From assembly GCA_021292105.1 (NCBI GenBank), contig CM037874.1:28465083-28529082 (forward strand): a stretch of DNA of 64,000 nucleotides, given 5' to 3'. Under the pieces are notes generated by a model. The model saw only the letters and a program-made list of their open reading frames with translations, did not search any database and had not been told where the DNA came from. Source of the stretch: Anadara kagoshimensis. Lineage: Eukaryota > Mollusca > Bivalvia > Arcoida > Arcidae. A program made the translations under genes and the position numbers. The first letter of the stretch is position 1, and each line of letters begins with the position of its first letter. Shown one piece after another: positions 24,271 to 36,985 of this stretch.

Positions 24271-24829
24271 ATTTTTAAGGAACTTCCGTCGTTGTATCAA
24301 GCTTTAATTTTAGAACAAAACGTATTAATTTTGAAAAAAATAAGCAACTGAAGCAGACCTAGAAATTCAGTTTCCACTCAATTTTACAGAATAAGTAAAT
24401 ATCATTAGTATATGGGGCTTTAAAGAATAAATTAAATGCACTTAACTAAATTATTCTGTCTGCTGAGAACAAACATTTTATTTGTATTCTATGATATAGA
24501 TTATTGGGCCTTGATGACAAATTATAAATTTTAATTCTTTTGGGATCAAGAGTTCATAAACCCAAACAGTAAGAAAAACATGTTTTATTTAAACCAGTGG
24601 TGTTATTCAAATAAAGATATTTCGTTATGTTTACATTTGCAAATTAAATTTAGCAGGTTTTATGAGTACATCATATGTAATAAGTGTTATCACACATATA
24701 GATGACTTCCATTGGATGTTTCTTAAATCTGCTGGTTTTAAAAACATAGGGGCAAAATCATATATGAAAATATTAAGGTCAATAAGTTGTCATATAAAAG
24801 TCATTCTTCGTTAAAGTTGTCCCCTCTAC

Positions 24830-25130
24830 TAGTCTTTTACGGGAATAACATCCATATCAAATGAAACTAGAACTGTCTCTTGAGAGCCAAATACCCCCGC
24901 CCTCAAAATTTAATGTTTTCCTGTTACCTTGACCTTTCTAATATGACATTGGCTCAAGTTCATGACACACCTTTGGACCATGAAAATTATTCATGTACAG
25001 TTTTATGACAGTCGTTGAAAGCAGCTATGAGATATGGTCGGGACATGATTTTACACGAACAAACTGACATGATGATTCCTATATACCCCCTCAAACCAGT
25101 TTGCGGGAGTAAAATTAACAATTAACATCA
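24830..25130. repeat. Interspersed repeat, probably non-autonomous element
   Basis: It contains GAGAGCCAAATACCCCCGCC, CCTTGACCTTTCTAATATGA, GACACACCTTTGGACCATGA and CCTATATACCCCCTCAAACC. I recall this type of sequence as recurrent in bivalve DNA, but only one copy is in the window. The ends were not resolved. Confidence 0.4.
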
Positions 25131-25319
25131 ATTAACTGTCTGAATGGGAACGATATCATAGATTATGGACACCATTCAAAGTATACTGTTTTAGGGATAA
25201 CATGGCGTGAAGCATACGGATATCACATTAATTTGAAATAATGAATCGGTGGAAAAACACCATCACATTAAAAACATCGACAGCATAATTCTAAACGTTG
25301 CTAGACAGAATTTCCTTCC

Positions 25320-25425
25320 ACAAAATTTTGATTACACGTGTGGCTGGTGTAGCTACCTCAACAGGTGGTGCTTACCCTTCCGGAGCACCCGGACTCACTT
25401 CCCTGGTAGAAGTTCACATGTCTTT
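25320..25425 (-). repeat. Family A dispersed repeat (fragment)
   Basis: Reverse-orientation fragment: AATTTTGATTACACGTGTGG, GGTGCTTACCCTTCCGGAGC, ACTTCCCTGGTAGAAGTTCA. Confidence 0.65.
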
Positions 25426-25789
25426 GCCAACCCTACCGCCATTTAATTCAATTACCGTATTATGTGTTCTTATCATCTACATTTAACATTTAAAGAAAAA
25501 GAAATAGACCACATCGATATTACTTACTGTATTCGAGTGGAAACAATTTGTCTAATTTTACTCCATCATATAAAATGAAAATAATTGATATTTTTTGTCC
25601 TAGCAACTGACTCTTTAGTTAGCAATTAGTACGTTGAAGTGTAAATAGTAATACCCCTAATACCATACACATTTGAAGTTAAATTGTGTTTGAAAGCAGA
25701 GTGCTTATGAATAATGATCGGCGATCTTTAGTGATCATAATTTTTTTAAGAAGGAGAAAATAATATTTGTTTAACATGCAAATCAGAAA

Positions 25790-26030
25790 CAAACATACTA
25801 ATCCATGTCCGAATCACTTTCAAACCCAGACTTTGAAACTGACAAGTTAGGTTAAACACGTAAACTACCACCAGGGAAGTGAGGCTGGGTGCACCGAAAG
25901 GGTAAGGACCTCCTGTTTAGCTAGCTACACCCGCCACGTGTGTAATCAAAATTGAGTGAAAAAGACATGGAAATAATGAACGTCAAATATATCCAGGGCA
26001 CCTAGACACACATACATGTATATCAAACTT
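25790..26030 (+). repeat. Family A dispersed repeat
   Basis: It contains ACATACTAATCCATGTCCGA, GACAAGTTAGGTTAAACACG, TTTAGCTAGCTACACCCGCC and TCAAATATATCCAGGGCA. It lies about 370 bp from the inverted fragment at 25320. Confidence 0.75.
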
Positions 26031-28359
26031 ACGTTTTTGATTTTTATAGGGCGTGTGCTTACACGAGTAATTCTTAACTAACGTTGTACAATGCTTTGGT
26101 TTTGATAAATTCCTATGATATTTCACTGTGTTATATGAAACGATTTCTATTGTAGAAATAGTATACGAAAAATAGCTCATGATAACGAGTTGTTTTTTTA
26201 CTATTTTATAAAACGAATTTCACAAGACATCCGTTTCAGTTTACATTTCAATGGTTCGACAGGCTTTCAAACTAAACCAAAGTAAACGATCTCTACCAAC
26301 GGAATGGTGTTTTTCAGTATGCCCAACAATGTGATGTCGTCTACGCCACTGAACTCGCTTCTTAATTTTAGTACCGTGGCAAAATTAAAATGTGAATGAT
26401 TTCCAGTAAAATGGCAAGGTGAATTATGTATACTTTTGCACTTTGATATAGGTTTGGAAATCAAATTTTGTAACAAAAGAAGAGCAAGTGTGACTAAACA
26501 AAGAAATGGGATCTAAAACAATTGTATTAGTAAACAACTTGTTTTGTTGTATCAAGTCCCTGTGGTTGGAAAAAACTGAATTGTTTTCTCTATTTTTATT
26601 TTGGCATACTATACCCTTATTTTTATATTGAGGTTTTCGTTTTGAACGACTTAAATCTATTGATTTCATCTTAAAAGTATTAGCTTTGTCTATTTCGATT
26701 CTGGATATTTGTCTTTGACGGCAGCAAATCTTACCATTGAAAAATTATGATCTTCTTATGTTTTGTACTGACTCATGTTAACAATCATCTTTGGGCGGAA
26801 TAGTTGAGAACTAGTCACATTAAGACATTCTGGTGATTTAGAACAAGATAATCTAATTATGTAGTTACGCTTCAAGTCAAACACGCAACATATATATGAA
26901 AAATTCAAATGGCAGTTTGTACAAGAGGCAATTAAAGTGACCTCAACACGTGAAATCCATTGCTTTTCTAGTATAATAATATTAAAATCATGGATATTTG
27001 AAACAAAATCCATTACCAATATAACCACAAACGAAACCTATCAACAATTAATGAATATTACCGATAAAAGCCCCGTATGGAAAATCAGTACAGATAAAAC
27101 ACGTCTCTTGTTGACGTATCATAACACCGGTATTTACTCACAAATATTAAGTGCAAAGTACATAATTTTACTGTAGCAACAGAACCGTAAATAAATGTGT
27201 GATTTCAAATGACTAAAAAATACATATAGTTCATTCTAATGGCTTTTTTGTCACATATTCTATATAAATAAATGCAAAAATTAAACCAAGTTAATGGGTT
27301 GGGGTGGTCAGCTTTCCTAGCATCAAAAATTAATCGGTACATTGAAACACATATTGTCCCAAGTTCCAAGTTCATCAACCATCTGCGGTAACTAGCTTAT
27401 ACCATTTTCGATACACTTCCGTTACACTACGTATTTGTTTTGTACAACAGCCGCATCTAAGATAAATATGAATTGTCGCAAGTGTGTCGGATCAACGTGA
27501 TCAGAACCCCGAAATCTCATTAAAGACGGGAATTTTTATTCCGTCATGGAGGCCTCGTTGGGATTGAAACATTAATATCCACGAGATCCATTGGATTGCA
27601 TTTATTTACTCTGGAATTGGAAAATTGCTTTTGATTGGGTTCTCTTACATGTGCTTCTTTGGCACAACAAATAGTCCTTTGTATATGTTTCGGAGTTTTA
27701 ATAATTGTCCAGTAATGTCTTTAGATTATTTAAACCTGCTCCAGAACACATGTAGAGAACTATGGCTATCGCCAATATAAAAATAACACAATGCTAAAAA
27801 GAACATGGATACTGTAAATATTTTAATAATATTAAAGATAAAGTTTCAGTCAGCTTAATTCAAATATAACTCACAACCTCTAGTTTTCTACCCGACATTA
27901 ACCCATTACATCCAAAATATTTTATTATACACAAAAATTACGGTATTTGAACCTTCTAAATTTCACTCCACCTGCTTGCTCTTGTTCGTCTTACCTTATA
28001 TTTATGGACAAACTATACATGTAATAACTGGTGATGTCAGTATATTCGAGAACACGCAACTGTGGTGTTTACTTTTAAAAGATGCTTAACACAGAATAGC
28101 TCAACCTTTTAAGTTGGGAAACATAATTTCAAAATTATTATTAATCCTGTTAAAGTATTTAGACTTCACAAAAGTTATAAAAGGAAAAATATATGGTAGG
28201 TTCCTCTAAAGGTACTACTACTACTACAAAATTAATACATCAGTTGCAGTAATTCTTACGTATTTTGATAATCGCCAAATATAGTCGTCAGTCCTATTCA
28301 GATACAAGTTGTAATACATCTAGAATCAACCAAATGTGGATTCTAATAAAAAACAAACA

Positions 28360-28700
28360 TACTGATCCATGTATGAATCAAAATCAAGCAGCAAAGGAAA
28401 AAAATTGAAACTGACAAGTTAGGTTAAACAAGTGAACTCCCACCAGGGAAGGGGGCTTCAGAAGGGTAAGCAACTCCTGATTAGGTAGCTACATCCGATA
28501 CGTGTGTAATCAAAATTGAGTGGAAGGAACATGGATCTGTGGGAAGTCAAATATATCTAGGTTTATCCCGGACACAGAGATATCAAACTTATTAACAATA
28601 CTGTGTTGAGGGCCATAACTCTTTTTGAGGGTCCTGATAAGCGTAGGCTTGTTATATCCCTAGGTCAACAATTTATTTGTAAGAAGCTTGCTTCGTTGCA
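28360..28700 (+). repeat. Family A dispersed repeat
   Basis: It contains ACATACTGATCCATGTATGA, GACAAGTTAGGTTAAACAAG, TACATCCGATACGTGTGTAA, GACACAGAGATATCAAACTT, GAGGGTCCTGATAAGCGTAG and ATATCCCTAGGTCAACAA. Confidence 0.75.
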
Positions 28701-29394
28701 CATAATTCATAGTTGGATCAAGCTGTACCATAGACTATTAATTTGAAAACATATACACAATAATCAGATATAAAGCTGCATAGAAAAGGAAAGTTGAAAG
28801 TCTAAACAATTCTAAAACAAATACCTTTAACTTCTTGCTTCTGGTAATTTCACTCATGCAAAAAGCATACAAAACCTTTGTTATTTCTACATTTTAACCC
28901 TATCCCTTATTCTAAATTGAAAGAAGGTCTTAAACAAATTATTCATTTTTTAATCTTTACAAAATCAGTAAGCCAAGATACAAATATCTAATACCAATTC
29001 TAAACAAAATTATATTGAAGATACCATCAAGAAAATGTTAGATTTTGTGATCGACATTTGTTGCGTTTGTTGCGTTTGGTAATACATTTTCCATTAAACA
29101 ATGGAAAAAAAACTGTTCGTTATTGCTTGTTTCCTTATTCATATGAAGCTAAACTGATGCAATTAGAAAAATACTAGTACTAGTATATGAATTATAGCAC
29201 TCATTTAAACTGCATGTATTTGACAAACGTCATGACTTCCAATTTTTCTATTGTCAACGTTCCTTTTCTATGCAATATACCTGAATTTCCTGTTTATGTT
29301 ACATTTGTTCGACAGTTACATCACTAGCCTAGAGGTTGTTTACAATACGGGAACTTTATAAAACGCCTCAAGCTGCTTACAAAAAAAATTCTTG

Positions 29395-29640
29395 ACTCTG
29401 GGATACTGCAAGTCGTCATATGATGTTGGTTAATATGTTGTCTATATCCAAAATTACCATGGGTATATTTAACGTCCATAGTTCCTTTAATTCCGTTTTT
29501 TATTACACACGTGGCGGGTGTAGCTAGCAGGTGCTTACACTTCCATAGCATCCAACCTCACTTCCCTGTTGGTAGTTACGTGTTGAAATTAATTTATCAG
29601 GTTATACTTTGTTTTTAGGATTGTGGTTCATATCCATTGA
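29395..29640 (-). repeat. Family A dispersed repeat
   Basis: Reverse orientation: GTATATTTAACGTCCATAGT, ACACACGTGGCGGGTGTAGC, TAGCATCCAACCTCACTTCC, GGATTGTGGTTCATATCCAT. It ends about 275 bp before the Tc1-like element. Confidence 0.7.
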
Positions 29641-29914
29641 TATGTTTGTTTTAGATTAACTATGGAGAAAAGACTGTCAAAAAGAATTCAACTACACACA
29701 GATATATAGGTGACGTCTATTAATAATTCTGAAGTTAGAGATTATGCCGATGTTATCTATCGTAATGGAGTTGAAATAACAAACGCGACTGAAATACCTT
29801 AATCATAACGCCAATTGCAACGGAAGGCTACATTTGAAGTTGTGACAGACGTATTTTTCTATTAACGACTTTCTGTTTTCTATTAAGCAATATATCGTTC
29901 TTTCTTACGATGTA

Positions 29915-31150
29915 CAGTGCTTGGCCATATATATTGGCACAAGATGGCCGACGTCATTACGAACCTATCCAATGTAGCTGGGATTCAAACTTGTTATTTT
30001 GAATAAAATATGTACAAACTTACCTTATGCTGTCAGTATTTAGAAATAAATCCCCTTGCCCTTATCACAGATCGAATTCGCCCTGGGATAGTCCTGTATA
30101 ATGTCCTAATGTAGTCTAATGATAGTCCACTCCAAATTTCAGTCACAACTCTGACAAAATCTTTCTTCGATTTTATTTCCAAAATTCGTTTATAAATATC
30201 ATTTTTCATTACTTTCCAGACATTTTCAATAATGTTGAGATCTGGGCTTTGGGAGGGCCATGGAAGTGTTAAAATTAGATTTTCCGTTTTCCACTCAGTG
30301 GTCCGACGAGACACATGGCATGGTGCGTTGTCTTCTTGCAGACTCCATGGGGTATTAGGAAAATGTCTGGCTACAACAGGCCATAAGTTCATATTTAGAA
30401 TTGAAACATATTTCTCACTGTCAATGTTACCATCGACTGGAGAGAGTGTCCCTACTCCAAAGTATATATGTTATACACCCCCAAAACATTGCGGAGAACA
30501 CGACTTTTCTATCTCTTTGGGGGGTACCCCAACACAATCCGACCTCTACTTTAGTCTTGTCACTAAAAATCTTTTTACCTCAGTCATTTTCTGACCATTT
30601 TTCAAACCGAATTCGTTTTCTCTATTGAATGGTCCTGTGGTTATTTTCTTAGATACAGCCCTACGTTTAAATCCAAATTCTAAAAGTCGTCGACTAATGG
30701 ATTTGGAGGAATAATTAAAAGTGGGACTATTATTAAATTTTGCCGTCAAGTCTTTTAAAGAGGATCGCCGGTTTTTCTCACTATGCGTAATAAAGCTCTG
30801 CAGTCTCTCGGCGTGCTTCTTTTTTCTTCCACTTCTCGGAATATTTTCAATGTCACCTCGCTCATAGAAACGTTTTTAAAAGTTCTGCACTGTCCTTGGC
30901 TTAACATCCAGTAGCTCTCTAATCTTTTTTCCTGAAAAACCTTGATTGGACAGGTCAACGATCACATTTTTTACGTCTGGTGTCAACTCCTTGCCACCAG
31001 GAGTATTTAATTGTACGCTGGAAATTTGTTCCGGAAAAGTTTTTTTGCCGAAACTAAATCGCACGTTATCTGAGAAACACTGTTTAAATTTGACAAAAAT
31101 CATCATGACGTCGACCATTTTTATGCGCCAATATATATGGCCAAGCATTG
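29915..31150 (-). mobile_element. Tc1-like DNA transposon, complete ends
   Basis: The element is 1236 bp, bounded by CAGTGCTTGGCCATATATAT on the left and the complementary ATATATATGGCCAAGCATTG on the right. A TA dinucleotide sits outside each end (29913-29914, 31151-31152), as expected for Tc1/mariner insertion. The inverted ends continue imperfectly for about 50 bp (GATGGCCGACGTCATTAC against CATGACGTCGACCAT). It encodes a broken DD34E transposase on the minus strand. Confidence 0.9.
30033..31118 (-). pseudogene. Tc1-like DD34E transposase, frame-disrupted
   Basis: The N-terminal part (31118 to about 30876) has a helix-turn-helix, DLSNQGFSGKKIRELL, typical of the paired-like DNA-binding domain. 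The middle (30749-30546) is in another frame. The C-terminal 119 residues (30392-30033) hold the second catalytic Asp in LQEDNAPCH and the Glu in SPDLNIIENVW, with exactly 34 residues between them. The first Asp appears in FSDKTK near 30570. At least two frame changes and an in-frame stop after TVQNF mean no active protein is made from this copy. Confidence 0.88.
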
Positions 31151-31234
31151 TATTTGTTTAACAATTATTATGCTATGTTCGAGTTTGGTCCAACTTCAGG
31201 AACTTCATACAATATGACAAGCTACTTACCAATA

Positions 31235-31490
31235 CATTTTTATGCAAGTACATTGCGAACTCACGGTTACCAAGACCCTAAAAAGTTTTATGGTCGTCAT
31301 CACACTATTGTTGATAAGTTTGATGTCTCGGTTTCTAAACTTTTCCCGAATTTTTGACGCCTAGTACTTCCATGCTCATTTAATCCTCAATTTTGATTAC
31401 ACAAGTGTCGGGTGTAGCTAGTTAACAGTAGTAGATGCTTTCCTTTCCGGAGCACACGACTTTCCTTGGTGGGAGTTCACGTGTTTAACA
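31235..31490 (-). repeat. Family A dispersed repeat
   Basis: Reverse orientation: CACACTATTGTTGATAAGTT, TTTGATGTCTCGGTTTC, TTTGATTACACAAGTGTCGG, GTGTAGCTAGTTAACAG, CTTTCCTTTCCGGAGCACAC. Confidence 0.7.
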
Positions 31491-31599
31491 TAATTTGCTA
31501 TTTTCAAAGCTTTGCTTTGGAATTCCGATTCAGAAATGAATTATTTATTGTTTTTTATTATTATTTATTTTAAGTACATTTGTGATCCACAAGCTGATG

Positions 31600-31890
31600 T
31601 TGTTCGAAAGATTAATAGAATCTCGTTCTGGACCAAATATATTAGAACGAGGGTTGAGATTCCCTTATTTGTTACTACAAGTAGTAATTAATTTTATTTC
31701 TTGCATCAGAAAGTACAGTTTTTCAATTTAAAATTGAATTCAACTTTCGATACACCTCTGATTTTTTTGATAAAATTTTGCGGGAAAAACGGAGTGTAGG
31801 CTATCTTGCACATGATGGAGATATTTTGCACCTCTTTTTTGGATTTTTCTATCTGGGGTGCAAGAAATCTGTCTCTAGGTTTTAGCATTT
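31600..31890 (-). repeat. Palindromic dispersed repeat (family C), copy 3
   Basis: This is the inverted counterpart of 4450-4750: CTCGTTCTGGACCAAATATA, GGGTTGAGATTCCCTTAT, CTACAAGTAG, TTGATAAAATTTTGCGGGAA and GAGTGTAGGCTATCTTGCAC appear in reversed order and strand. Confidence 0.65.
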
Positions 31891-33381
31891 TATTTAAAAT
31901 GCTCATATTCTAGGCATAATATCATGTTTATCAAGTTTATCAATTTATATTCACCATCAGGTATTCCTTTCTAAGGTAAAATTTATAGTTGTATCAATTT
32001 TTGTTTATTAATAAGTTAATAAAAGTCTTTTAAAAATTCAAAAATTGAATATTTAATTATTGATGATTCTTAGAAATTAATATTTTGTATTACAAGTTGA
32101 CATTTAGTCTTTTTCTATTTGTAAAGACCGAAATTCATCAATTTTCGTTATTCTATTCTGTCATTAAAATCTAAAGATAAAATTAAAATGCAAACGCTTT
32201 ACCGAATTTTGTTATACCTCATTATTTTAACATATATATAAGACAGGTAAAATAATTTTTTGAATAGCTGAATAATAAGAATGAAAAAAGTATTTTACAA
32301 TTTCAAAAACATGCGTATATCTTAAATTTCTTATAAAAATCTACATACTACAATAACAGTTGTTTCTTTGATATTTAAAATTATGTAATAAAATAAACTT
32401 ACCTTTTAAAGAAAATTAGGTCCTGTTCTGAAAAGATTATAATTATATTAATATGTCATTACTGGAAGTTCTTACTAACTCACAATGCTTAGCGGTAAAA
32501 TCAATCTATATAATGATGAAGACCTTTTCTATACTTGTATATTTGAATTATGAATACATGTATTGCATGTTGCCGACTTCATTGTAAACGGTAACAAACG
32601 TCTTCTCCCCTGGTAATAAGAAAATTAATTATCTATGTGACGTATTAGCAACTGAGCTCGGAGAATGTTTTTATATTAACGATTTCATTTATTATAGAAA
32701 GTGGAAACAAATTCTGCAAACAAATTGCCGTTCCTCTATAGTTGTGGTCAAAGTACGATTTTTATTTTTTAAAGAACGTTGAAACGACGTCTTGAATGCG
32801 TGCTGTGATTAAAAGGCATCTTCCTACGTTTTTTCCATACTTAATTCCATGTCTCCAATAAAGAATTTTGTGAGATTTAAACTTGCACTATTACAAAGCC
32901 ACCCCGCTTATTTAACAACTATTTACATTAAAAAAAATAAAAGGTGGATAAACCCATTCAGAAAGTAAATGCGAAAGTTTGCTTCTACGTTTTAGGACCA
33001 AAAACGAACAAAATAAGCACTTCAAATCAGTTTATTTTAATAAAATGCAAATCATATTTTTTCTTTTTTTTTTCAAAAAAATTATCAAAATGAAGTATTA
33101 AAAAGTACATGTAGTTTTGTCTTCTGTATTCTGTAAAAATCGAAAAAATGAAGTTGGTTTTGAAAGGGCATTTTCAGTAAAAAAAATTGTTTCGATTTGC
33201 AAATGCAAATTGAATTGAAACCTATCAGTTTGAATAATGCTTTCTCCAAATCCATCAACAAATCATATAGTATTCTACAGCTTAGCTACTAGACAGGCAT
33301 CATCTGGATTTTGTTCAACATTCTTGTTTTCTGTTGCTATCACCAACTAATAACGGTGCAAGATGCATATTATACATTTAT

Positions 33382-33480
33382 TGCCTTTGGGTGAGGGATA
33401 TATGAACATTTGTTCACCCGCGACGCCCTTGGTAAATGTGACATGTTAATTAATATATGTTCATATCTCCCCCAAAGGCA
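33382..33480. repeat. Inverted repeat, ~28-bp arms
   Basis: The left arm TGCCTTTGGGTGAGGGATAT pairs with the right arm ATATCTCCCCCAAAGGCA. Pairing extends through ATGAACAT/ATGTTCAT. The loop is about 40 bp. It could be the remnant of a small foldback element. Confidence 0.75.
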
Positions 33481-34148
33481 GTGGATTGTTTATCATACCG
33501 AAATGATAATAAAAAAGTTGGTTCTTGTCATCGTTTAGAACAACTATTAATCGGTCTCCCCGTCATTATTTCTCCTATCGGAACTATTCGGAGGCAAACG
33601 CTAGAAAAACGTGACCAATTCTACACCGATGACGTTATATTATTGTGACGGTGTTATGTGTTCCGAGTAAAGGCAAATATTACAGGGAATTCGAAACTCG
33701 ATCGCGTCAGGGAAATTTGATATTTCTTTTCCTGTCTTGTGATTGCGCTCATCCAATCAATCGTCAGTGTTTATGAAATGAGGTATAATTAATTCGTTGA
33801 TGCTAAAATACATTTAATTGACCCATAAATTGAAAATCTTTAAATAACCCTACGCGAATGCCATCTATCTAGCGAGCTTAAAATAAATTATACGATATAT
33901 TTCCGGCTTCATGTATTTATACTTTAAATAAAGAAACAAAAGAAATACCTCGTTTGAAACTACACATACGACAAACGTGATGATTTCAATTCTTTTTTCA
34001 ACTTTCCTGTTCCATTCAAAAACAATATACCTGCATCTTCTGCTAATTATATATTTGTTTCATAGTAAATAAAGAATACTAAAACTTAGTCGCACTACAG
34101 AAACTTCATAGCTTACAAATACATTTTTACTCCGGGATATACCACGCC

Positions 34149-34829
34149 TTGTTACGCCACATAGCGGTGTTGCCGCATAAACGTGTTCCAACACGTCTAT
34201 GCGGAGAATTTCAACGCATAAAATTGACACTTTTATGCGGCAGAAAGGCTACATTCCGCCGCATAAAGAAAACAATTACTATCATCACCTACACTTCCAT
34301 CAGATTACCACATCCACTAAAACACCACCACCATACTATCATCGTGATGATCGTCGATTATATAATAAAAATAGTAATAATATATTATATTATTAAAAGC
34401 AAAGTCGAAATTCTGCCAAAATCACATTTAACGACATCAACATAACAGTTACCATCGCCACCGCCGTCGGCACGACGACGGTTGCATCGTCGTTGGGCTC
34501 ATACCGTCCCTGTCATCATCGATCTCCACCTCCTCCTTACAATTACTATTACCAGTATCAACAAAAACTTAAATTCTCAATTGTCACCGTCGTCGTTATC
34601 ATTAAAGTCTCCACCACCGTTCTTTTAAGGTTTTTTAAAATTCATACCGAGTCGTTAAAATTAGTCCTCTTTATGCGTCAAAAAGGCAGCCTTGCGCCGC
34701 ATATAAGCAACACATCTTTATGCGTTGAACGCCGCCGCATAAACGTGGCGGACCTCTTTATGCGTTGAAATTCCCCGCATAGACGTGTCGGGCGCGTTTA
34801 TGCGGCAACACCGCTATGTGGCGTAACAA
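34149..34829. mobile_element. Foldback/MITE-like element with long inverted ends
   Basis: The left end TTGTTACGCCACATAGCGGT is exactly complementary to the right end ACCGCTATGTGGCGTAACAA. Complementarity continues as GTTGCCGCATAAACG against GCGTTTATGCGGCAAC, then imperfectly for ~100 bp. Internal copies of TTTATGCGGC and GCCGCATAAA form further hairpins. The middle is (CCA/CAT)-rich low-complexity sequence. I see no transposase and no clear target duplication. Confidence 0.8.
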
Positions 34830-35344
34830 CTCCTAGCCTTATCAAGGCCATTGTCATATGATGATAAGAATGCTGTCTGTATCTAAAATTATTTAGGATA
34901 TATTTGACGTTCCATAGTTCCATGCTCAATAATTTTCAATTCTGATTTCAGAAGTGGCAGGTTTTAATGATAAACATACAAGTAAGTTTCATTTATTCTT
35001 TTAAACCTTTAAACATTATTAAGTATTCAGGACAGATAGACAGTAGGACAAAGCTCAAACGTCTATTTAGACGTTCGTTTAAAATTTAAGTTTCAAAAAT
35101 AGTCAAACATTTTTAAACAATTTTGCAAAAAGGTTTTAACGGCACGGTTATGGATTTACTTAGTCGTGAGTTATGCATAAACCGTCAAAAATAAAATTAA
35201 ACTTTTATGAAATTTACGTCATTTCGTCAGTTTAATGCCGGCCATTAAAATATTGTTTATAAATATCATATTTCTGTATCCAAAATAAAATTGGTACATA
35301 TTTTTATCAATTATTTTCCTATGTTCCTTTAGTCTTAATTTTGA

Positions 35345-35425
35345 TACCAAACGTGGATGATGCAGACAGGCAGTGCTTACGCTTCTGGAGCACTCGGCCT
35401 CACCACCCTTGTGGGGATTCACGGA
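35345..35425 (-). repeat. Family A dispersed repeat (fragment)
   Basis: Reverse-orientation fragment: CAAACGTGGATGATGCAGAC, CTTACGCTTCTGGAGCACTC, GGCCTCACCACCCTTGTGGG. Confidence 0.55.
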
Positions 35426-35569
35426 ATGTTGAACTTTAAACTTTTATAGCATTGTAATAAGAACATATATCGCTACTTTTTTTCTTTTTGTATATTCCGT
35501 TGCTTAGGCGAAACAACTATATAAGTGTACGTAGCATTCTAGTTTTGTGCTATGTTTTCAAAATGCTCG

Positions 35570-35755
35570 GCAGCCATCACAATATTGTTGATAACTATGA
35601 TGTATCAGTATCCCAAATTACCCTGGATATATTTGGTCCTCATAGTTCCATGTTCTTTCATTCTCAATTTCGATTTCGCACGTGGCGGGTAAAGCTAGCA
35701 GGGGATGCTACTCTTCCGGAGCACCCGGTCTGACTTCCGAGTGAGGTTCACGTGT
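35570..35755 (-). repeat. Family A dispersed repeat
   Basis: Reverse orientation: CATCACAATATTGTTGATAA, GGATATATTTGGTCCTCATA, GATTTCGCACGTGGCGGGTA, CTCTTCCGGAGCACCCGGTC. Confidence 0.7.
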
Positions 35756-35844
35756 TTGATTACTTTTTCCAGTAATCAAAGACGAACTACAATTAAGGTA
35801 CAAGCAGCTGCTGTCGAAGCTCTTTGCCAGAAAACTTTGCAAGG

Positions 35845-36235
35845 ACAGTACAGGGACTGTCGATAATGAAACACTAAGCTAACAAATTAGTGTCGAGTCG
35901 GCTATACCTCAACTGTAGCTGTCTATAGTACAGGCCTGTCGAAAGTTTAACACTGAACTAACGAAAGGAGCCAAAGGTCGACTACGGAGAGGTCCAGGTA
36001 TCGATTGCCAAAGGCCGAAAAGCTACCCGGAAATAAAGATCACCTGCTGTCGAGATATATAGTTAACGAGGGGTCCGAAGTGTTGCCAATTTGGCACTAA
36101 TTTGATAACTAAGTGCTAAACTTCGACGGGTCTGTACTGTATATATCATTCCAGAGTTTCTGTATCTCAATCAATTCGATTTCTTTTCTTTAACACCGTG
36201 ATAAACTTTCGACGTGTCTGTACTGTACCATCAGA
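35845..36235. repeat. Family B palindromic repeat, two facing ends
   Basis: TAGTACAGGCCTGTCGAAAG (about 35928) faces inverted versions at 36110-36135 (CTTCGACGGGTCTGTACTGT) and 36205-36235 (AACTTTCGACGTGTCTGTAC). A diverged copy starts at 35851 (ACAGTACAGGGACTGTCGAT). The same end motif recurs at 54005, 62840 and in the tandem array at 63024-63380. Confidence 0.65.
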
Positions 36236-36934
36236 TTGGCTGTCCAGGAACAAGGCTCCAGACATTTACGTTGATCAATTAACTATTCTTTTCAATAGGT
36301 AATAGTAAATTGATGAAAATGTATACACAAAATAATGAGCCAATTATGAATAATTAATACAACAGTGCCCTCCTCAACATTAATAATTAAATTGCTATGT
36401 GTAACATGTGAATGTAAATAACTGAGCTACTATTTGATGCGGCTTTAGGAACGGTGATAATACTTATTTAATTATTTAATAATGGCGGTACCTGAAGCTC
36501 TTTATTGTTATTTCGATTTTTTTATAAAGAAAATGTTTTATACTTTTAAAATAATACAAAAATATAAAATATGCATGAATTACGAGTAGATGAAAATTAT
36601 GGATTTTAATAAAAGAGAGTGCAAACAGGACCATAAAATGTCGATAATGGGCAGTCAGTCTTGAGCAGATTCGATTTTGTTTACAAAGGAACAACTTAAG
36701 ATATGAGATACGCATTATGTAAAAGTAAATGTCATTAAAAATATAGATTTACAAAAAAAAAACAACAGTTTTTTCTGATTAAAGTTTAATGATTTTATAC
36801 TAGTCTTACACCTATAATTTCGAAATTCCATTCATAAAGCACAATACTAAACCGTCATTTTGAATAAATTTCCTTCAATGCATACATGTTTATACAAATG
36901 TACCTATGCTTTCCCTTTGCAAGTCTATTTGGTT

Positions 36935-36985
36935 GATTGATTGATGGATTGATGGATGGATGGATGGATGGATGGATTGATTGAT
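36935..36985. repeat. GATT/GATG microsatellite
   Basis: Runs of TTGA, TGGA and TGAT tetranucleotides. Confidence 0.9.

Larger units (their letters stand above)
19713..29914. other. Gene-poor block with dispersed repeats
   Basis: No exon or ORF was recognised on either strand. The block is AT-rich and carries several family A copies (20168, 23376, 23948, 25320, 25790, 28360, 29395), the repeat at 24830-25130 and a degenerate ~75-bp iteration at 21860-22040 (GGTTATG.TCTTGGAATATT and similar). The promoter and 5' exon of the EGF/mucin gene probably lie at its left end, but I could not place them. Confidence 0.6.

Noticed and set aside
34149-34445. ORF of 98 residues on the plus strand
   Set aside because: It lies in the foldback element and translates inverted-end and CCA/CAT low-complexity sequence.
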